Of a stretch of DNA of 64,000 nt, positions 33,026-45,419 are shown one piece after another. The stretch is from Pollenia angustigena (taxonomy: Eukaryota; Arthropoda; Insecta; Diptera; Polleniidae). The translations under genes and the position numbers were made by a program. Under the pieces are notes generated by a model, which saw only the letters and a program-made list of their open reading frames with translations, searched no databases and was not told where the DNA came from. How positions within the stretch are numbered: the first letter of the stretch is position 1; each line of letters begins with the position of its first letter. Location of the stretch: positions 21,848,945 to 21,912,944 of the forward strand of contig OV884059.1 in the NCBI GenBank assembly GCA_930367215.1, written 5' to 3'.

Positions 33026-33650
33026 GTATATATACCTACCTTTTTTTTATAGACACATTAGCTATACGTTTATTAGACCCATAAACCATGTATTTTTTTT
33101 TTTTCAAAATTATGACTACGAGGTGTGGGGAGCGTAGTCGTGCACGCCGGGTATCCGCTGCAGAATTATAAAAATAAGTTGTTAAAAAAATTCTGGGCAG
33201 CGCCTGAACCAAAAAAGTGGTTCGTTTATAAATATAACTTTGCCAACGTTTTGAATCATTGAAGTTAAATTGAGAGTTAAAAAATATTTGGTTAGAAAAA
33301 GTGCCAAAAATAAGATAGAGTTTTGTTTCGTAATCAGTCCGAACTTCAATAAAGTAACAAAACACATTGAAGCTGTGTTTAAGAAAGTATCAAACCTTAT
33401 TTGATTTCAATTGTATTCCTTTTAGTTAACTTTTGAATGTTAAAAAAGAGCAAAAATAAGCCGTTTGATGGCATTTATATACTTTTTGAATTTTGATTTT
33501 ATCTATCTTAATTTCGAAGCTATTAGATGAAAAATTTGAGCCGTTTTTTTACCCTTTAAGCGATCGAATTAAAAAAAAATGTCTTAGTGGATCTGCTTAT
33601 CAAAAGAGGTACCTATGTATGTACCCAGTTTCAAGTCTCGAGCTTTAGCC
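33026..33650. other. No feature seen
   Basis: Short ORFs at about 33036-33367 on the minus strand overlap in two frames and have no recognisable motif. No repeat boundaries found. Confidence 0.35.
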
Positions 33651-33771
33651 GTTGAGTTGCCAGCAGCGAAATCAGGCAACGCTACACATGTTCAAATATA
33701 AAATAAACAAGTTTTTTGTGTATTTTAACATGAGCGGCAGCGTTGCCTGATATCGCTGCTGGCAACTCAAC
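33651..33771. mobile_element. Palindromic miniature element (GTTGAGTTGCCAGCAGCG ends)
   Basis: 121 bp with about 38-bp arms (GTTGAGTTGCCAGCAGCG, GGCAACGCT). No clear TSD. Confidence 0.75.
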
Positions 33772-34251
33772 ATCAGTTGTGTTGTCATCCGTAATCGACA
33801 CATTAATTACAAACACAATTTTTTTAAGGTTAAATATTCATTAATATTACGCATATTTATGCGTTTGAATAACATTTATTGCAATTTTTTTTGGAATAAT
33901 GTAGTATTTATTTGAAATATATGAACTCTTTGTCTATAAGTATTTTGTAATGCTTTGCATGTAGATTCTATAAGAGGTTTACACACTGATTTGTAATCCA
34001 AAGGAATGTTGATGGTTTTGTTCATTCATTTACTTAAGGGTTATAGATATTTTTACGAGTTTATGTTGAAAAAACACAATTTATCGATTAAATTTAGTAA
34101 AAAATTATATAATAAAAAAAGTAAAATAAAAAAAAAAAACAAAATACTTTTAAGGGTACAATTTGTGTCAAATATTTTCCAAATTGAGTAAATAGATATA
34201 CTTATATTTACTTTATAATTTTATACTTGTTAAAAATTAAATTGAAAGATT

Positions 34252-37200
34252 TTATGGCGAACGTATAATGGCTTCATAGGCAGCAAAAATCATTGGAGCC
34301 ACTTCTACAGAACGTGATTTTAGGCTAAGAGTTGCATCTGGATTACCAGGTTGCAATTTTAATTCGAGTAAAACCCATATGTTATTGGTCAGTTTTAAAG
34401 ATTGATACAACATGTCCTGACCCTCAACATTGCGCTTAGCAATTGTAAAAACATTGTTAGTGGTCATTTTAGAGGCTATACCATCAGTAGTGCCCACTAC
34501 ACCACTTAACGAATATTGAACCTCATTTGCAGCTGGTATTTCTTTCCAGGTATTAAGAAATACACGCTTATCAAGCTGACCATCTTCAGCAAACAAAACA
34601 TTGCCATGAATCAAACTGGCGAAATAGAAAATATCAATATTATTTTTGACAGCAACTTGTAGATTGTTTAAAGGTTCCATGCGCTGCACAGGACCATGGG
34701 TAGCCAAAGATAAACTGGCTTCTGTTGATTGATTGGGAGGTAAAGGAGCTACTTGTAAAGGTTGGCCGGGAACTAAGCCAAAACTGTTCTTATTAAGTTG
34801 TATGGCAAAACTGCTCATGGGCTGCATAGCTTTGTTAGTGAATTTCATATCCATGAAAATTTCACCATTGCGGCGGGAGAAACTGCCTTGAATTTCCAAG
34901 CCTTTGCCTTTCTCAGCAGGTAACCAAACAATTTTTGGAATTTGTAGACCAACGTTCAAAGAAGCGCCTCCAAGCCCAAATATATCACCTAACAAACTAG
35001 TAGCTCCCCCGGCTGTTGCATCAGCTGGGGGTCCACCAAGCTGGAAAAATATTTTATAAATTAAAATATCGTAAAAATGTAATTTCTTAAATTTGTTTAC
35101 TTACCAAAATATCTAAACCTCCACCCAACAAATCAACATTTGTGGGAGCTGCTGCTGGCATTGAAGGTGTATTAATGTCCATTGATAATAAATCACCAAT
35201 CAGAGATTCTTGATTGGGTATAACCATAGCTTCACTGCCAGCACTAGTAGTTGCATTGTTCTCACCATCACCAGTAGTAGCAGCCCGATTTGGCAAAGAC
35301 TTACGTACACCAGCACCGCGTCCTTCGACAAAAGCAGTGGGTGGCTTGTGGTAAACACTAGCCAAGGAGCTTATATGACAAATCAATTCATCTAATAAAG
35401 TGGGCTCAAGTAAATCAGTTTCCTCTGAAATTAAAGGTTTATCAGCCAAAACAACTTCTTTGGCAGCAGCTGGATCAGTAGACAATAAACGCCAATAGAT
35501 AAAACCACGATCGCGTAGGTCGGGATTATCTGAATCTTGAGTAGCCAATGATAGAACGTGTTGCACCAACTCTTGGGTATCAGAAGGCCGTTTTAAGAAA
35601 AGTTTAACTACAGCAGTCAACAATTGCAATTGGACTTGGGCATTTTCATCTTGGAAACCTTCCAAAAAGCTATCCAACAACTCATCAGCATTATCGATAC
35701 GTTCGGCATATTCACCAATAATCCAAACCATTGAAGCTCGAGCTTCAGGTTCATCCAATGTATCAAGATTTTCACATAATGTACTAATAATACTCTCATA
35801 TTTATTGGGATATTTTCGGAAAATATCCTTAATGACAACAATGGCCTCTTGGACTACATAGTTGACTTTGGTCTGGATCAATTCCAATAAAGTGGAAACA
35901 CAACGTTCAGCCGAAGTTTCAACCTGTTTGAAAAAGAAACCAATTTATTTTTTTATAATTTGTTTAATATATTAACAAGAAAGAGTGCTATATTCGGCTG
36001 TGCCGAATCTTATATACCCTTCACCATTGTGCGAGAAGAATACAGAGCAACTAGACAAAAACTAAATAAAACTGGTAAATATTTTTTTTTTAAATAAGAG
36101 ACAACCGGTTTTGAACTTCGCTTTTCATAAGGGCGCAGAATATATATACTTTATAGGGTGTAGGATCAATATTGTAGAAATTACACTTATATATACCTTT
36201 TTTACCTTCGGTGAAGGGTATAAAGAGTAATTTTCGGGAATTCAGGGGTCTAATCACCGCATTCGATACTATCGTATCGAATAAACTAATGAATTTTTTT
36301 TCATACGATAGACACTGGCGTATCGAATGAAAACTCGATTAATGTAATGTCGAGTTACTCGATGTCGAATGCTATTATTTCAAATTCAATACATTTCGTT
36401 CGATATCTAGTTTCAAGATACCAAAATAATTTCGATGAATTTTGCTCGATATCGTATGCGGAGATTAGACCCCAGTATTTCGGTTATAACTCATACAAAT
36501 TTCCGATATTTTGATATATATATAAGTCATATCCATATGTAAGATGGTGCGTATTGGCAACCTAAATGTGTGTACCTAATTTGGAAACTTTGGCTCTTGC
36601 CGTTCTCAAGATATACAGAAATAAAAAAATACAACAACAAGGGATTTTTGGAAAATTTTTGCTCATATCTCCGTCATTTTTGGACCGATCTGGCTGAATT
36701 TCAATAGCAAACTTAAATGGAGTATATGATCAACCTAGCCCACATCATTTCTGGGGTTTTCGGAAAACCCATTTCAACATACACACGGACAGACGGACAA
36801 CCGGATTTGAACTTCGCTTTTCATAAGGACCCAGAATATATATACTTTATAGGGTGTAGGATCAATATTGTGGAACATACAAACGGAATGACAAAGTTAT
36901 ATATACCCTCTTACCTTCGGTGAAGGGTATAAAAATACTTACTTTAATAGCACAGCGACCAATGGCTCTTACAGCTTTACGTACAAAATCTACATCGACT
37001 TCAGTGGCATATTCTTTTAATTCGCTTAATACCTGAGCAATATTACCCTGATTTGCCAAACGAATCATAATATCCAACTTTTCCAATTTTACATAAATGG
37101 GATCATTATATTTGACAAAGAATACTTTCATTTCATGTTTGAGAATATCGGGACGCTTTTGTACAATCAAATTTATGTTACGCAAAGCTACGTATTGAAC

Positions 37201-38200
37201 TTCAGGTTCAGAGGACAACAAGGTCACCAATGGAGGTGCCAATTTTTTGGTAAGTGTAGCACAAAAATCACCATCGTTAGAAAGCATTTCCAAAAGTTTC
37301 ATCAACACCTTGACAGCACTTAAGACTACGGCAGCATTTGCATGGGCCAAACGGGGTGTAATACGTTCACAAATCGATTGGGCTTCACGCTCATCCTTAG
37401 GACTATAGTTGGCCAAAGAGTCCAAAATAAAAACTTGACCCCATTCAGTGCATTCATTTAGAGCAGTCAAGAGTTTATTTATGGTGGCGGAGTTCATTTC
37501 CACCAAAGGCTGTCCCGATTGGCTAGATTCATTAATTTCACTCAAAGCAGCCACTGCATTCGCCACAACCATGGGATTAGAGTCGGATAAAAGATCCTTC
37601 AGTTGGTCAAGAAAACCTTGATCTTCTACCATCGAAGCGGAAATATCATATAACTTGGCCACACATACAGCAGCAGTTTTACGAACATAAGGATCTTCAT
37701 CCTTAAGACATTTGCGCAAAGGTTCACATAAATACTCTGTGATTTTATCGACGCGTATGCAACCCATTGTACGTACAGCCAAAGCTCTTATCAATGGATT
37801 AGAATCTTCACAATCCTTAACGAATGTATTTACAGCCATGATGGCAGCATCCGGCTGAGACTTGGCATAATTCATTAAATACAAATAAACCAACTTTTTC
37901 AATTCGAGGTTATCGGTTTGCATGCAATTGACTACATCGGGAAAAAGAACGGAAACATCTTTGCCCACAGTCATGCTAGCAATTACCTAAAGCAAAATTA
38001 ATTAAATTGAATTAAAAATAGTTTAAGTTTATTAACACATACTAATAGATTTTGCAAAAGAAATGTTTTACATAGGTATACTATGTACTTGCCTTCTTAA
38101 CAGCTTCCTTCTTTTTCTCTTTCTTATCATTGTTCAATTCAGATTTTAGTTCAAATATTTCACCTTTTTTGGTGGTCGAAAAATACTTCGAATCGGTCAT
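34252..38200 (-). CDS. AP-1-2beta: Beta-adaptin of clathrin adaptor complexes AP-1/AP-2
   Basis: The large beta subunit links cargo-sorting adaptors to clathrin at the trans-Golgi and plasma membrane; flies use one protein for both AP-1 and AP-2. Exons on the minus strand are 38200-38093, 37986-36943, 35923-35105 and 35040-34252, totalling 919 aa, close to the 921 aa recalled for Drosophila. The N-terminus is [19 protein letters not shown]. The HEAT-repeat trunk (to about 585) contains [15 protein letters not shown] and [30 protein letters not shown]. The hinge has a clathrin-box-like LLSMD (629-633) and LLGG/LLGD motifs. The ear starts in exon 4 ([17 protein letters not shown]) and ends AYEAIIRSP. 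Intron 1 (38092-37987) has a GC donor (AAG/GCAAGT); the others are GT-AG. Intron 2 (about 1 kb) is mostly a DINE-1-like element. Confidence 0.97.
35980..36932 (+). repeat. DINE-1/INE-1-like repeat in Bap intron 2
   Basis: Starts AGAGTGCTATATTCGGCTGT as at 26025 and ends CGGTGAAGGGTATAAAAA as at 6481 and 7290. It contains two copies of the GGATTTGAACTTCGCTTTTC-type block (about 36105 and 36800). An inverted-repeat element (36245-36473) is inserted in it. It fills nearly the whole intron. Confidence 0.72.
36245..36473. mobile_element. Inverted-repeat element (GGGGTCTAATC ends)
   Basis: GGGGTCTAATCACCGCAT and its inverse at 36455-36473. The interior has several TCGATA/TATCGA half-sites in inverted pairs. 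No clear TSD. Confidence 0.7.
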
Positions 38201-38839
38201 CTAAAAAAATCAATTGTTTTAAAAAAATTTTTAATTTCATGTAAATTAATTTCAATATAATGAGGAAAACTGATATTGAAAATGCCAGCGCAGTTCTACT
38301 AATCATTTTTTTCCGGGGCGTATACTAATTTTTTCGTAATCAATTGTGAACTTTGTTAATGTTTTACAATATTAATTTTTTCTTATTTAATAACATAATG
38401 AAAATAAGTTCTAAAGTTTTTAGTTTGTTTGTAAAAATATTACCTTTGCTTTAGTTAAATTAATTTACAAATATTTTATAGCTGACGAATAACTTTTCAC
38501 TTGTTTTTTATTCAATAAAAAATTCGATAATGTCAATACACGGTTGCACGAATATGGTAGAATTTTTGTTTTAGGAAGTGTTTGGTTGGCTTATCTAGTT
38601 TTGCAGGCAGCGTTGCCGTTGGAAAATTTCAAAAAGGGTATTTTCCAAAAAAGTGTTAAATAAAACTATAAGGTTCAAGTTTAGTAACCAAAGAAAATAA
38701 GATTTATTAATTTTTTTAAATACATAAGAAACAATTTTGTGCTTAACATGTTTTTGTTGTTCTTGGGTTAAATTCTTTTTTGCAGTTTTATGTACGTAGT
38801 AAACATGTAGTAAATATGTCCGCTAAAATTTAAAACATT

Positions 38840-39293
38840 TGTAGAATAAAACTGACGGTCTGGAAGGAGCTATAGGCTAAATATATTTGTTGACATTTTG
38901 AGTGGGCGTGACACCTCCCATACAAAGACTATCTGTAGATATCTATATATCTGGAAAACGGCAAAAGGTAAAGTTTCCAAATTTGGTATAATTATCTTAG
39001 TTATCAATACACAACATCCTATGTAATCTCGGCGGGATTAGATAAATGCGCGTGGCACAAAATATACTTTATAGTGGAGCACGGACACATAGCTATTTTG
39101 TCAATACAAAAATCTGTTTAAAAGTAGGTGTCTTTGAAAAAGCTGGCGTGACACTTCCCATACAAATAGAAAATAGATCAGTTACAGTAAAAGTTAACAT
39201 TTTTAGTACAAATAGCTTCAATATCAACAAAAGACATAACAAATGTGGGCGGGTAAGGAGAAATGCGCAGTATCCAAAATAATTTTAAATATG
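38840..39293. repeat. Decayed dispersed repeat with GTGGGCGTG motifs
   Basis: GAGTGGGCGTGACACCTCCCATAC, GGAAAACGGCAAAAGG and GGCGGGATTAG motifs recur at about 41640, 41890, 44850 and 44940. This is typical of the interior of INE-like repeats in flies. Low-identity copies; no ORF. Confidence 0.45.
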
Positions 39294-39393
39294 AAGGGTG
39301 TTTTTTATAGAGTGTCACAACTTTGAGTTGGCATCACTGCTTTATTTAAGCACCCATTTAACAGCTGATAGTTGCTTTTTGTTTAGTTTGCTT

Positions 39394-39585
39394 CAAGGCG
39401 AATTGACTAGAAGGTGGAGTCAAGTCAACATATGGTGTTTTTTTTTCGGTGGTCGACTTGTCAAAGTTTGTAACTAGTTTTTTATCTAAACAAACCTATT
39501 TTTTTACTGGCAATATTTTTGACAACCTGACCACAGAACCAGTGTTGTTGTAGAGTTGACCTCACCTTCTAGTCAATTCGCCTTG
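39394..39585. mobile_element. hAT-type miniature element, family C
   Basis: CAAGGCGAATTGACTAGAAGG and the inverse at the right. Perfect 8-bp TSD GTTTGCTT (39386-39393, 39586-39593). 192 bp. It lies in the leader of the mariner remnant. Confidence 0.92.
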
Positions 39586-39611
39586 GTTTGCTTTGCAATT
39601 TCATTATGAAT

Positions 39612-40869
39612 CAGTGATGGAAAATTCAGTACTATGGTACTATTTTCAGTACTTTTTCCTTTCAAAAATACCACGGTTCACCCACGTCTTTGTTAGAAAT
39701 TAAGCGTTGATATTTTTTTTAACATTGACAACGAGGGCTGTTGAGACGTCAACAAAAAGAACTTACTCTGACTCTAACCGCTGAAATTCCAACTCCGACT
39801 TCTAATCTAACCTTAATGCTGAATGTATATGAAACTGGTCCTTATATGACTTTAAACTCTTTTTTTAATCCAGTACCTTTTAAATAGTTAAATATAGCGA
39901 GAAAAGGATTTAGTTAAAATTTCGAATCAATATTTTAAATATTGAATCGCCAATTTTGAAGTATTTTTATTTTGGAAATTATTCGATGCTGAAGAATTTT
40001 GGAGTCGGTGTCGCGAATTTTTTGTGGGTACTTCAACTCCGACTCTAGTACAAAAACCTCAACAGCAACTCTACAACTCCGACTCCACAGCCCTGTTAAC
40101 AACATTGCCTACACAAAATGTATTCTTATCAAAAGGTTATGGCAACACTGCTTGTTGGTATTATTTAATGTCAGATATCCTCATCAGAATTTTGCTGTTG
40201 AAATCACAAAGTATACAGAGCAAGGCGAATTTATTACAGGTGGTCTTAAAAGCCTTGCTGATATTAGCTAAAATCACTGTTGGATGTCAAAATTTTGTTT
40301 ATTCTCTTTTATTATCTTTGTTTCTGTTTTGTTTTATTTCTGATTTTGACATTGTACAATGATTTTACAAAAACAAATTGCTTGTGGTTTTTGTACGAGT
40401 TGTACTTGTTGTGGTACCGAGATTACCTGGGATGAATTCGCCTTGATACAGAGATGAAAAAAGTGACGTATGAAAAATGCCTTAATCATTTGCAAGGCAA
40501 CTTTCGAAGAATGAGAAAGAAAACGTTTTTTGTTAGTAAAGTGACAATGCGTAAAAACAGGCCGCTACTATCTACACAAATTGCATAATCAAAACAAAAA
40601 ACGCAAAAAGGGCAGCTTTCGAAGAAAAAGACAGAAAAAAACACAATATTTTCTGTCTCGTGACGCCTCTGTATACTCTGTGGTTGAAATTTAGCCAGCT
40701 CGGTCCATAAATGGCTGAGAATTGAACAAAAAAATATGTATGTATTTTAGTTTTATATTTTTAAGTTTATATTAAAAAAAATTTTTTTTTTTAAGTACCA
40801 AAGTATTGAAAAAAGTATTCTTTTGCTTGGTGGTCAGTACCATCTAAATTTTTAAATTTTCCATCACTG
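39612..40869. mobile_element. hAT-type element with CAGTGATGGAAAATT ends
   Basis: CAGTGATGGAAAATTCAGTA at 39612 and AATTTTCCATCACTG ending at 40869. Perfect 8-bp TSD TTATGAAT (39604-39611, 40870-40877) overlapping the start codon of the mariner transposase. The 1258-bp interior has no transposase; it contains repeated ACTCCGACTC motifs and the family D insertion. Confidence 0.9.
40221..40445. mobile_element. hAT-type miniature element, family D
   Basis: CAAGGCGAATTTATTACAGGTGG and an inverse-related right end ATTACCTGGGATGAATTCGCC. Perfect 8-bp TSD ATACAGAG (40213-40220, 40446-40453). Nested in the 39612-40869 element. Confidence 0.92.
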
Positions 40870-40871
40870 TT

Positions 40872-41330
40872 ATGAATCAGTTTACACTAAAGCAACGCAT
40901 GCAAAGTGTTGAAATTTTGTAATCAAAATAATTGTTCAATTCAAAATTTTATTTCCCATTTCTGGTTGAAGTGAGGAGAATCCACAAGCTTTTGTCGAAA
41001 CACCATTACATACACAGAAAATTACTGTTTGGTTCGCTTTATGGGCTGGCGGAGTCATTGGCCCATATGTCTTCAAAAACGATGATTGATATACTCAAAG
41101 AAACTTTTGATGAAAAAATAATATCACGTAATGGGCCAAATAATTGGCCACCAAGATCGTGTGATTATTTTCTTTGGAGTTATGTTAAGTCACTTTTCTA
41201 CGTCGATAAGCCACGAACAATTAAATCAACATTTGAAGAGTTATCGGCGAAGTACGGCCGCAAATGCTGCGAGAAGTTGTTGAAAATTGCCTTCTACGCG
41301 CCAGCCGTGGTAGTCAGAAATCATATTTAA
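40872..41330 (+). pseudogene. Mariner-type transposase, broken
   Basis: The start MNQFTLKQRMQ is typical of mariner transposases of insects, then stops follow. After an internal deletion the C-terminal half shows KITVWFALWAGGVIGPYVF in one frame and DILKETFDEKIISRNGPNNW, WPPRSCDYFLWSYVKSLFY and DKPRTIKSTFEE in another, the usual order of catalytic and C-terminal motifs (the family norm has LTPLDYFLWG; residues are missing here). At least two frameshifts and in-frame stops; not functional. Confidence 0.82.
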
Positions 41331-41345
41331 ACATTAATTTCATAA

Positions 41346-42080
41346 AATTTTATTGCCATTAAAGCCCGTTTCATTGATATTAAAAAAAATTATTTATTGC
41401 TAAATTCGTATATATGTGAAACTATAACAGCTAAAGTCATCAAAGTTTTCACAGGCAACTTTGACATCCATATGAACATTAAGCGAAGAAATGGAAGCGC
41501 TAACATTTATGAATTAAATGCCACAATGTGTATATTTGGTTAACTATAAGAGCTATAATTACGATTTTTTTTGGGATTAACTTTAGTATCAATACATATA
41601 CATAAGTATTTTGGACAAAAATGGCCCGTCTACCAATAGTGTGCGTGACACTTCCTATATGAAGTGAATCTGTGAACTAAAGCCACCAAATTTTGTACGA
41701 CTAACTTTAATATCAGTATGTGCTGGTTCACACACGTCAAGTTTGACTCTTCAAGTCTTGATCTTTTAGGAGAGAAGGGAAAAGAGAATGCCATTTCTTT
41801 TCCCCTCTCTCCTAAAAACTCAAGACTTGACGAGGCAAACTTGACGTGTGTGAACCGGCACTATGAATATTTAAGCAAAAAATGGGCAAACTACCAATTG
41901 TGGGAGTGGCACCTCCTGTGCTTAGTAAATAAATGAAATTCTTTTATCTTATAAACTATAATAGTCTACAAAATTTGCAAATATATGACGTGGTGCCTTC
42001 CATATGAATTAAATACTAAAATTCGTATACATATCTAGCCAGGTGCCATAAAATTTTGCAAGGCAATTTTTTTATATAAA
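41346..42080. repeat. Decayed dispersed repeats around a MITE
   Basis: Sequences with TGGGCAAACTACCAATTGTG, GTGGCACCTCC and GAAACTATAACAGCTAAAG resemble the INE-like interior at 38840-39293. Apart from the element at 41720-41861 nothing else is supported. Confidence 0.4.
41720..41861. mobile_element. Palindromic miniature element, GTGCTGGTTCACAC family
   Basis: 142 bp. TSD TAT (41717-41719, 41862-41864). Arms are identical over most of their 65 bp. Confidence 0.9.
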
Positions 42081-42089
42081 TAATTGAAG

Positions 42090-44843
42090 AATAAATGGGT
42101 ATAATGGATCATATTGCTCAATTTGATGTATCACTAGTTTTTTCTACAAACAATGTTGATGAACAGCTTCTTGTTATAAATAACCTTATTGATAAACTTT
42201 TTCTCTGTGTACCTACCGGAACAATTACTAGGAGAAGGGTTAATTATGAGTAGATGAATTGTGGTGTTGTAACTGCTGCTAAGTCTCTTCGTGATTAAGC
42301 TTATAGAGCCTACTTTGATAACCCGACCGATTATAATTGGAAGATATATACTAAATATCGTAATAAAGTTAAGACTGTTATTAGGAAAGAAAAAAGGAAA
42401 TATGATATGAAAAGGTTTCAGAATGTGGATAATTCTCAGATGTGGAAGAAGTTACGTGATATGGGTTGTGTTGGTGGTAATGGTTCGAGTGGTGAATACG
42501 TTGATGTTAATTTTAATAATCATGCTTTTATTGGTAAAGCTTTTATGATACTTGCTATTTTTTGTATTTTTTCTATATTGGAGAACAGTGCAAATATATT
42601 TGCATAGGAAAACTGACTAAGTGTAAAGAGTATGATTATATCATAAAAAATCTTGAAATGTCAAACAAATATACATGTGTTATCGATAAATAATCTAAGA
42701 CCGTCAAAAAAAAATACAAAAATTTTTAACTTAAAATTGACATTTCCAGATTAATTGTTAGCACTGTTGCCAATTTTTTTTAGTTTTTGATCGAAAGTAG
42801 CGGGTTTTAACTTTTTTGTTTTGCGATTTTTAGCTTTTTTGACGGGGTTTTGTGGGCAAAAAACGTGGGAAATACTGTTTGTTTTGTTTACATTTTATTT
42901 TGGAATAACAAACAATAAAATTTAATGCAAATAATGTAAAATATTACGAATTACATCGGGGTATTTTCTTTAATTGAAAATTTATGATTTGAAATCATAT
43001 ATGAAGGGCACCTGCTTTATTTCACTGATCAAAAAAAAAATAGTTTCATCTGCCCAAGCTTTTACCATTTTTTTTTGTTTTAGTCAAAGAAAAAAATAAA
43101 CATGAGAAATGTCAATCAGAAAAAAGGGTTTGTTTATCAAATTGTATTTCTTGTTCTTTCTCGCATTTGTTGTTTCGTTCAGTCAATCCTAAAAAAATCC
43201 AATACAAAAAATAGCAAGTATCATAACACCTTAACCATGGCGTTGGTAATATTGGTTCATTTGATTTTACCGAAAATACTAATGGTGAAAGTTTGTTTTC
43301 ATTTGGTAATATTTCTGAGGTTGAACTATGTAGTTCGTTGTTGAATATTAAATCAAACTCCATTGGTGTTGATGGTTTTCCTATAAAATTCATAAAAATT
43401 ATTTACCCGTAAGGGATTGCCAGTATGCATATAGATGTGGCCATAACACAACCTCACTACTTTTGGGATTGACTGATACAGTAAGATAATGTTTGAATAA
43501 AAAAGAATTATGTTTCCTAGTATCCTTAGATTTATCTAAGGCATTTGATCGGGTTGATCACTTAAGATTGCTTCAAAAATTAAGAGATTATTTTAAATTT
43601 TCTAGAACTGCATGCATGTTAATTGGATCATATTTGACTGATCGTACTCAGTTTGTTAATCTAAACAAGGAGAGTTCATTTGTTGGAGCTGTGAGTTCTG
43701 GTGTGCCTCAGGGCTCTGTTTTGGGACCGTTACTGTTCATTTTATACTTGAATGACTTTGTTGATACTATTGATACAAGTTATTGCAAACCTTTCTTGTT
43801 TGCTGATGATATACAGCTGGTCTTCAGTTGTGATCGTGATTTTATTGATGTTTTAGAAGCTACTTCTAATTTCACTTTGCGTAATATTGAAAGATGGATG
43901 AATGATAACTGCTTTTTGATCAACACCACAAAAACTAAAGCACTTTCAATTGGTCCGCATTCAAATGATGTTTCTGAGTTGAACATTTTCTTATATGGAG
44001 GGGTAATTAATTTTGTGGATTCCTTAAGAGTGCTTGGTATTATAATCGATGGTCAACTTAGTTTTGAATCACATATTAATATGGTCAATTCTAGAATTTG
44101 TTTTACCCTAAGAAGGTTATATGCACTTAATCTGTTCTTGCCCTTACATGTCAAGTATAGAATTGCACATGCACTTTTGATGTCGGTTATAAATTATGGT
44201 ATTCAGATCTATACTGGCACTAATTCTGGTAATTTGAAGAGAATTGAATATTCTGTTAATAGAGTTGTTAGATATGTTTATAATAAAGCAAGGAGGGAAC
44301 ATATTTCTCCTAGTGTATTAAAATTTGTAGGGTGTTCTTTTCAGAATTATGTTACTTATACACTATTATCTTTATTCTATAAAACGACTGTAACACAAAC
44401 TCCAACATTCTTAGTTAAAAAGTTCATATTTTCTAGATCTGATCGCAATAAGCAACTTATTATCAACAAAATTTCTTCAAATTTTTATGAACATTCCTTT
44501 ATTGTTAGATTATCAAGAGTGTGGAATAAATTGTCTCTTGAGTATAAAATGTTTTCTCTTTCTTGCAGGGCTTACAATAAGTCAATTTAAAATCATTTAG
44601 GCTAGAAATTGTTTTTGCTGACTGGACTTCACCATATTTGTAAATGGTATTAGGTAATATATATATATATATATTTGGCTGGGGGGCCATTAACATTAAC
44701 TTTTTAGATTACATTTAATACATATAAAAAATGAATTGTTAGACTTGTTGTTGAAGTATTGTTTGCTTGCTAACCATATATGGCCCAGAGGGCTTGGTTA
44801 GTTTTTATTAAAATGAAATAAATAAATAAAATAAATAAATAAT
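42090..44843 (+). mobile_element. Degraded non-LTR retrotransposon
   Basis: A plus-strand LINE with the endonuclease-RT linker (from about 42115; motifs VFSTNNVDEQLLVINNLIDK and RVNYE), an interruption at about 42555-43240 by AT-rich unrelated DNA, the RT N-terminal region (about 43245-43405) and the RT core onwards (43493-44590). It ends with AAATAAATAAATAAAATAAA at about 44816-44843 after a hairpin CATATATGGCCCAGAGGGC. Several stops and a deletion of roughly 90 codons before the RT core. Confidence 0.8.
43493..44590 (+). pseudogene. LINE reverse transcriptase domain, partial ORF2
   Basis: 365 codons open with LDLSKAFDRVDH, SSGVPQGSVLGPLLF and the catalytic FADD (near residue 102), then LGIIIDGQLSFESH and a VWNKLSLEYKMF tail. 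Upstream in the same frame YRCGHNTTSLLLGLTDTVR is followed by a stop at about 43488, so ORF2 is broken. Clade: jockey/CR1/I group, not resolved further. Confidence 0.88.
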
Positions 44844-45087
44844 GCCAATAGTGGGCCCTGAACGGTAACAGCTAAAGTTTCCTTATTTGGTACACATAGC
44901 TAAGTAATCAATGCGCAACATCAGTCAAAAAGTGGGCGTGATTAGATAAGTAATCATCGTACAAAAAATAATTCCGTTTATTTGAAGAACGCTAAGTGTG
45001 AAATTTTCAAATTATGTATGTGCTAACATAAATGCGTTTTCCCATGCCTTTAACATAAGCTGAGCAATGAGATTTATTGCTCTGTTA

Positions 45088-45229
45088 GTGCTGGTTCACA
45101 CTGTTCAAGTTTTAGCCATCAAGTCTTTATCTTTTAGAAGAGAAGGGAAAAGAGAATACCATTTCTTTTCCTTTCTCTCCTAAAAACTCAAGACTTGATG
45201 TCTTAAACTTGAAGAGTGTGAACCAGCAC
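45088..45229. mobile_element. Palindromic miniature element, GTGCTGGTTCACAC family
   Basis: TSD TTA (45085-45087, 45230-45232). The arms have diverged more than in the other copies (GTTCAAGTTTTAGCCATCAA), so this is an older insertion. Confidence 0.85.
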
Positions 45230-45419
45230 TTATTCTGCAGACGTTATTGCAAAATTGCTGAGATATTTATCTTTGGTATAGACCTGGCACTTTGACACGA
45301 AATGTATGTATTTTGCAGTGGCTTTGTCAGATGTAAAATCCATATGTAATTTGTCTTTATTAACGAAAAACATTATCTTGGGTTATAAAAAAACTTCACA
45401 CACCAAAAACATATAAAAT

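Larger units (their letters stand above)
39294..41345 (+). mobile_element. Mariner-like element remnant with two insertions
   Basis: Left flank AAGGGTGTTTTTTATAGAG at 39295, then a short 5' leader interrupted at 39394-39585. The transposase start ATG at 40872 is interrupted at 39612-40869. The remaining coding part carries a deletion, stops and frameshifts. The right end is approximate because no terminal repeat was found after the stop. Confidence 0.7.

Noticed and set aside
40932..41330. 132-codon ORF as a gene
   Set aside because: It mixes frames of a broken mariner transposase; stops and frameshifts lie just upstream.
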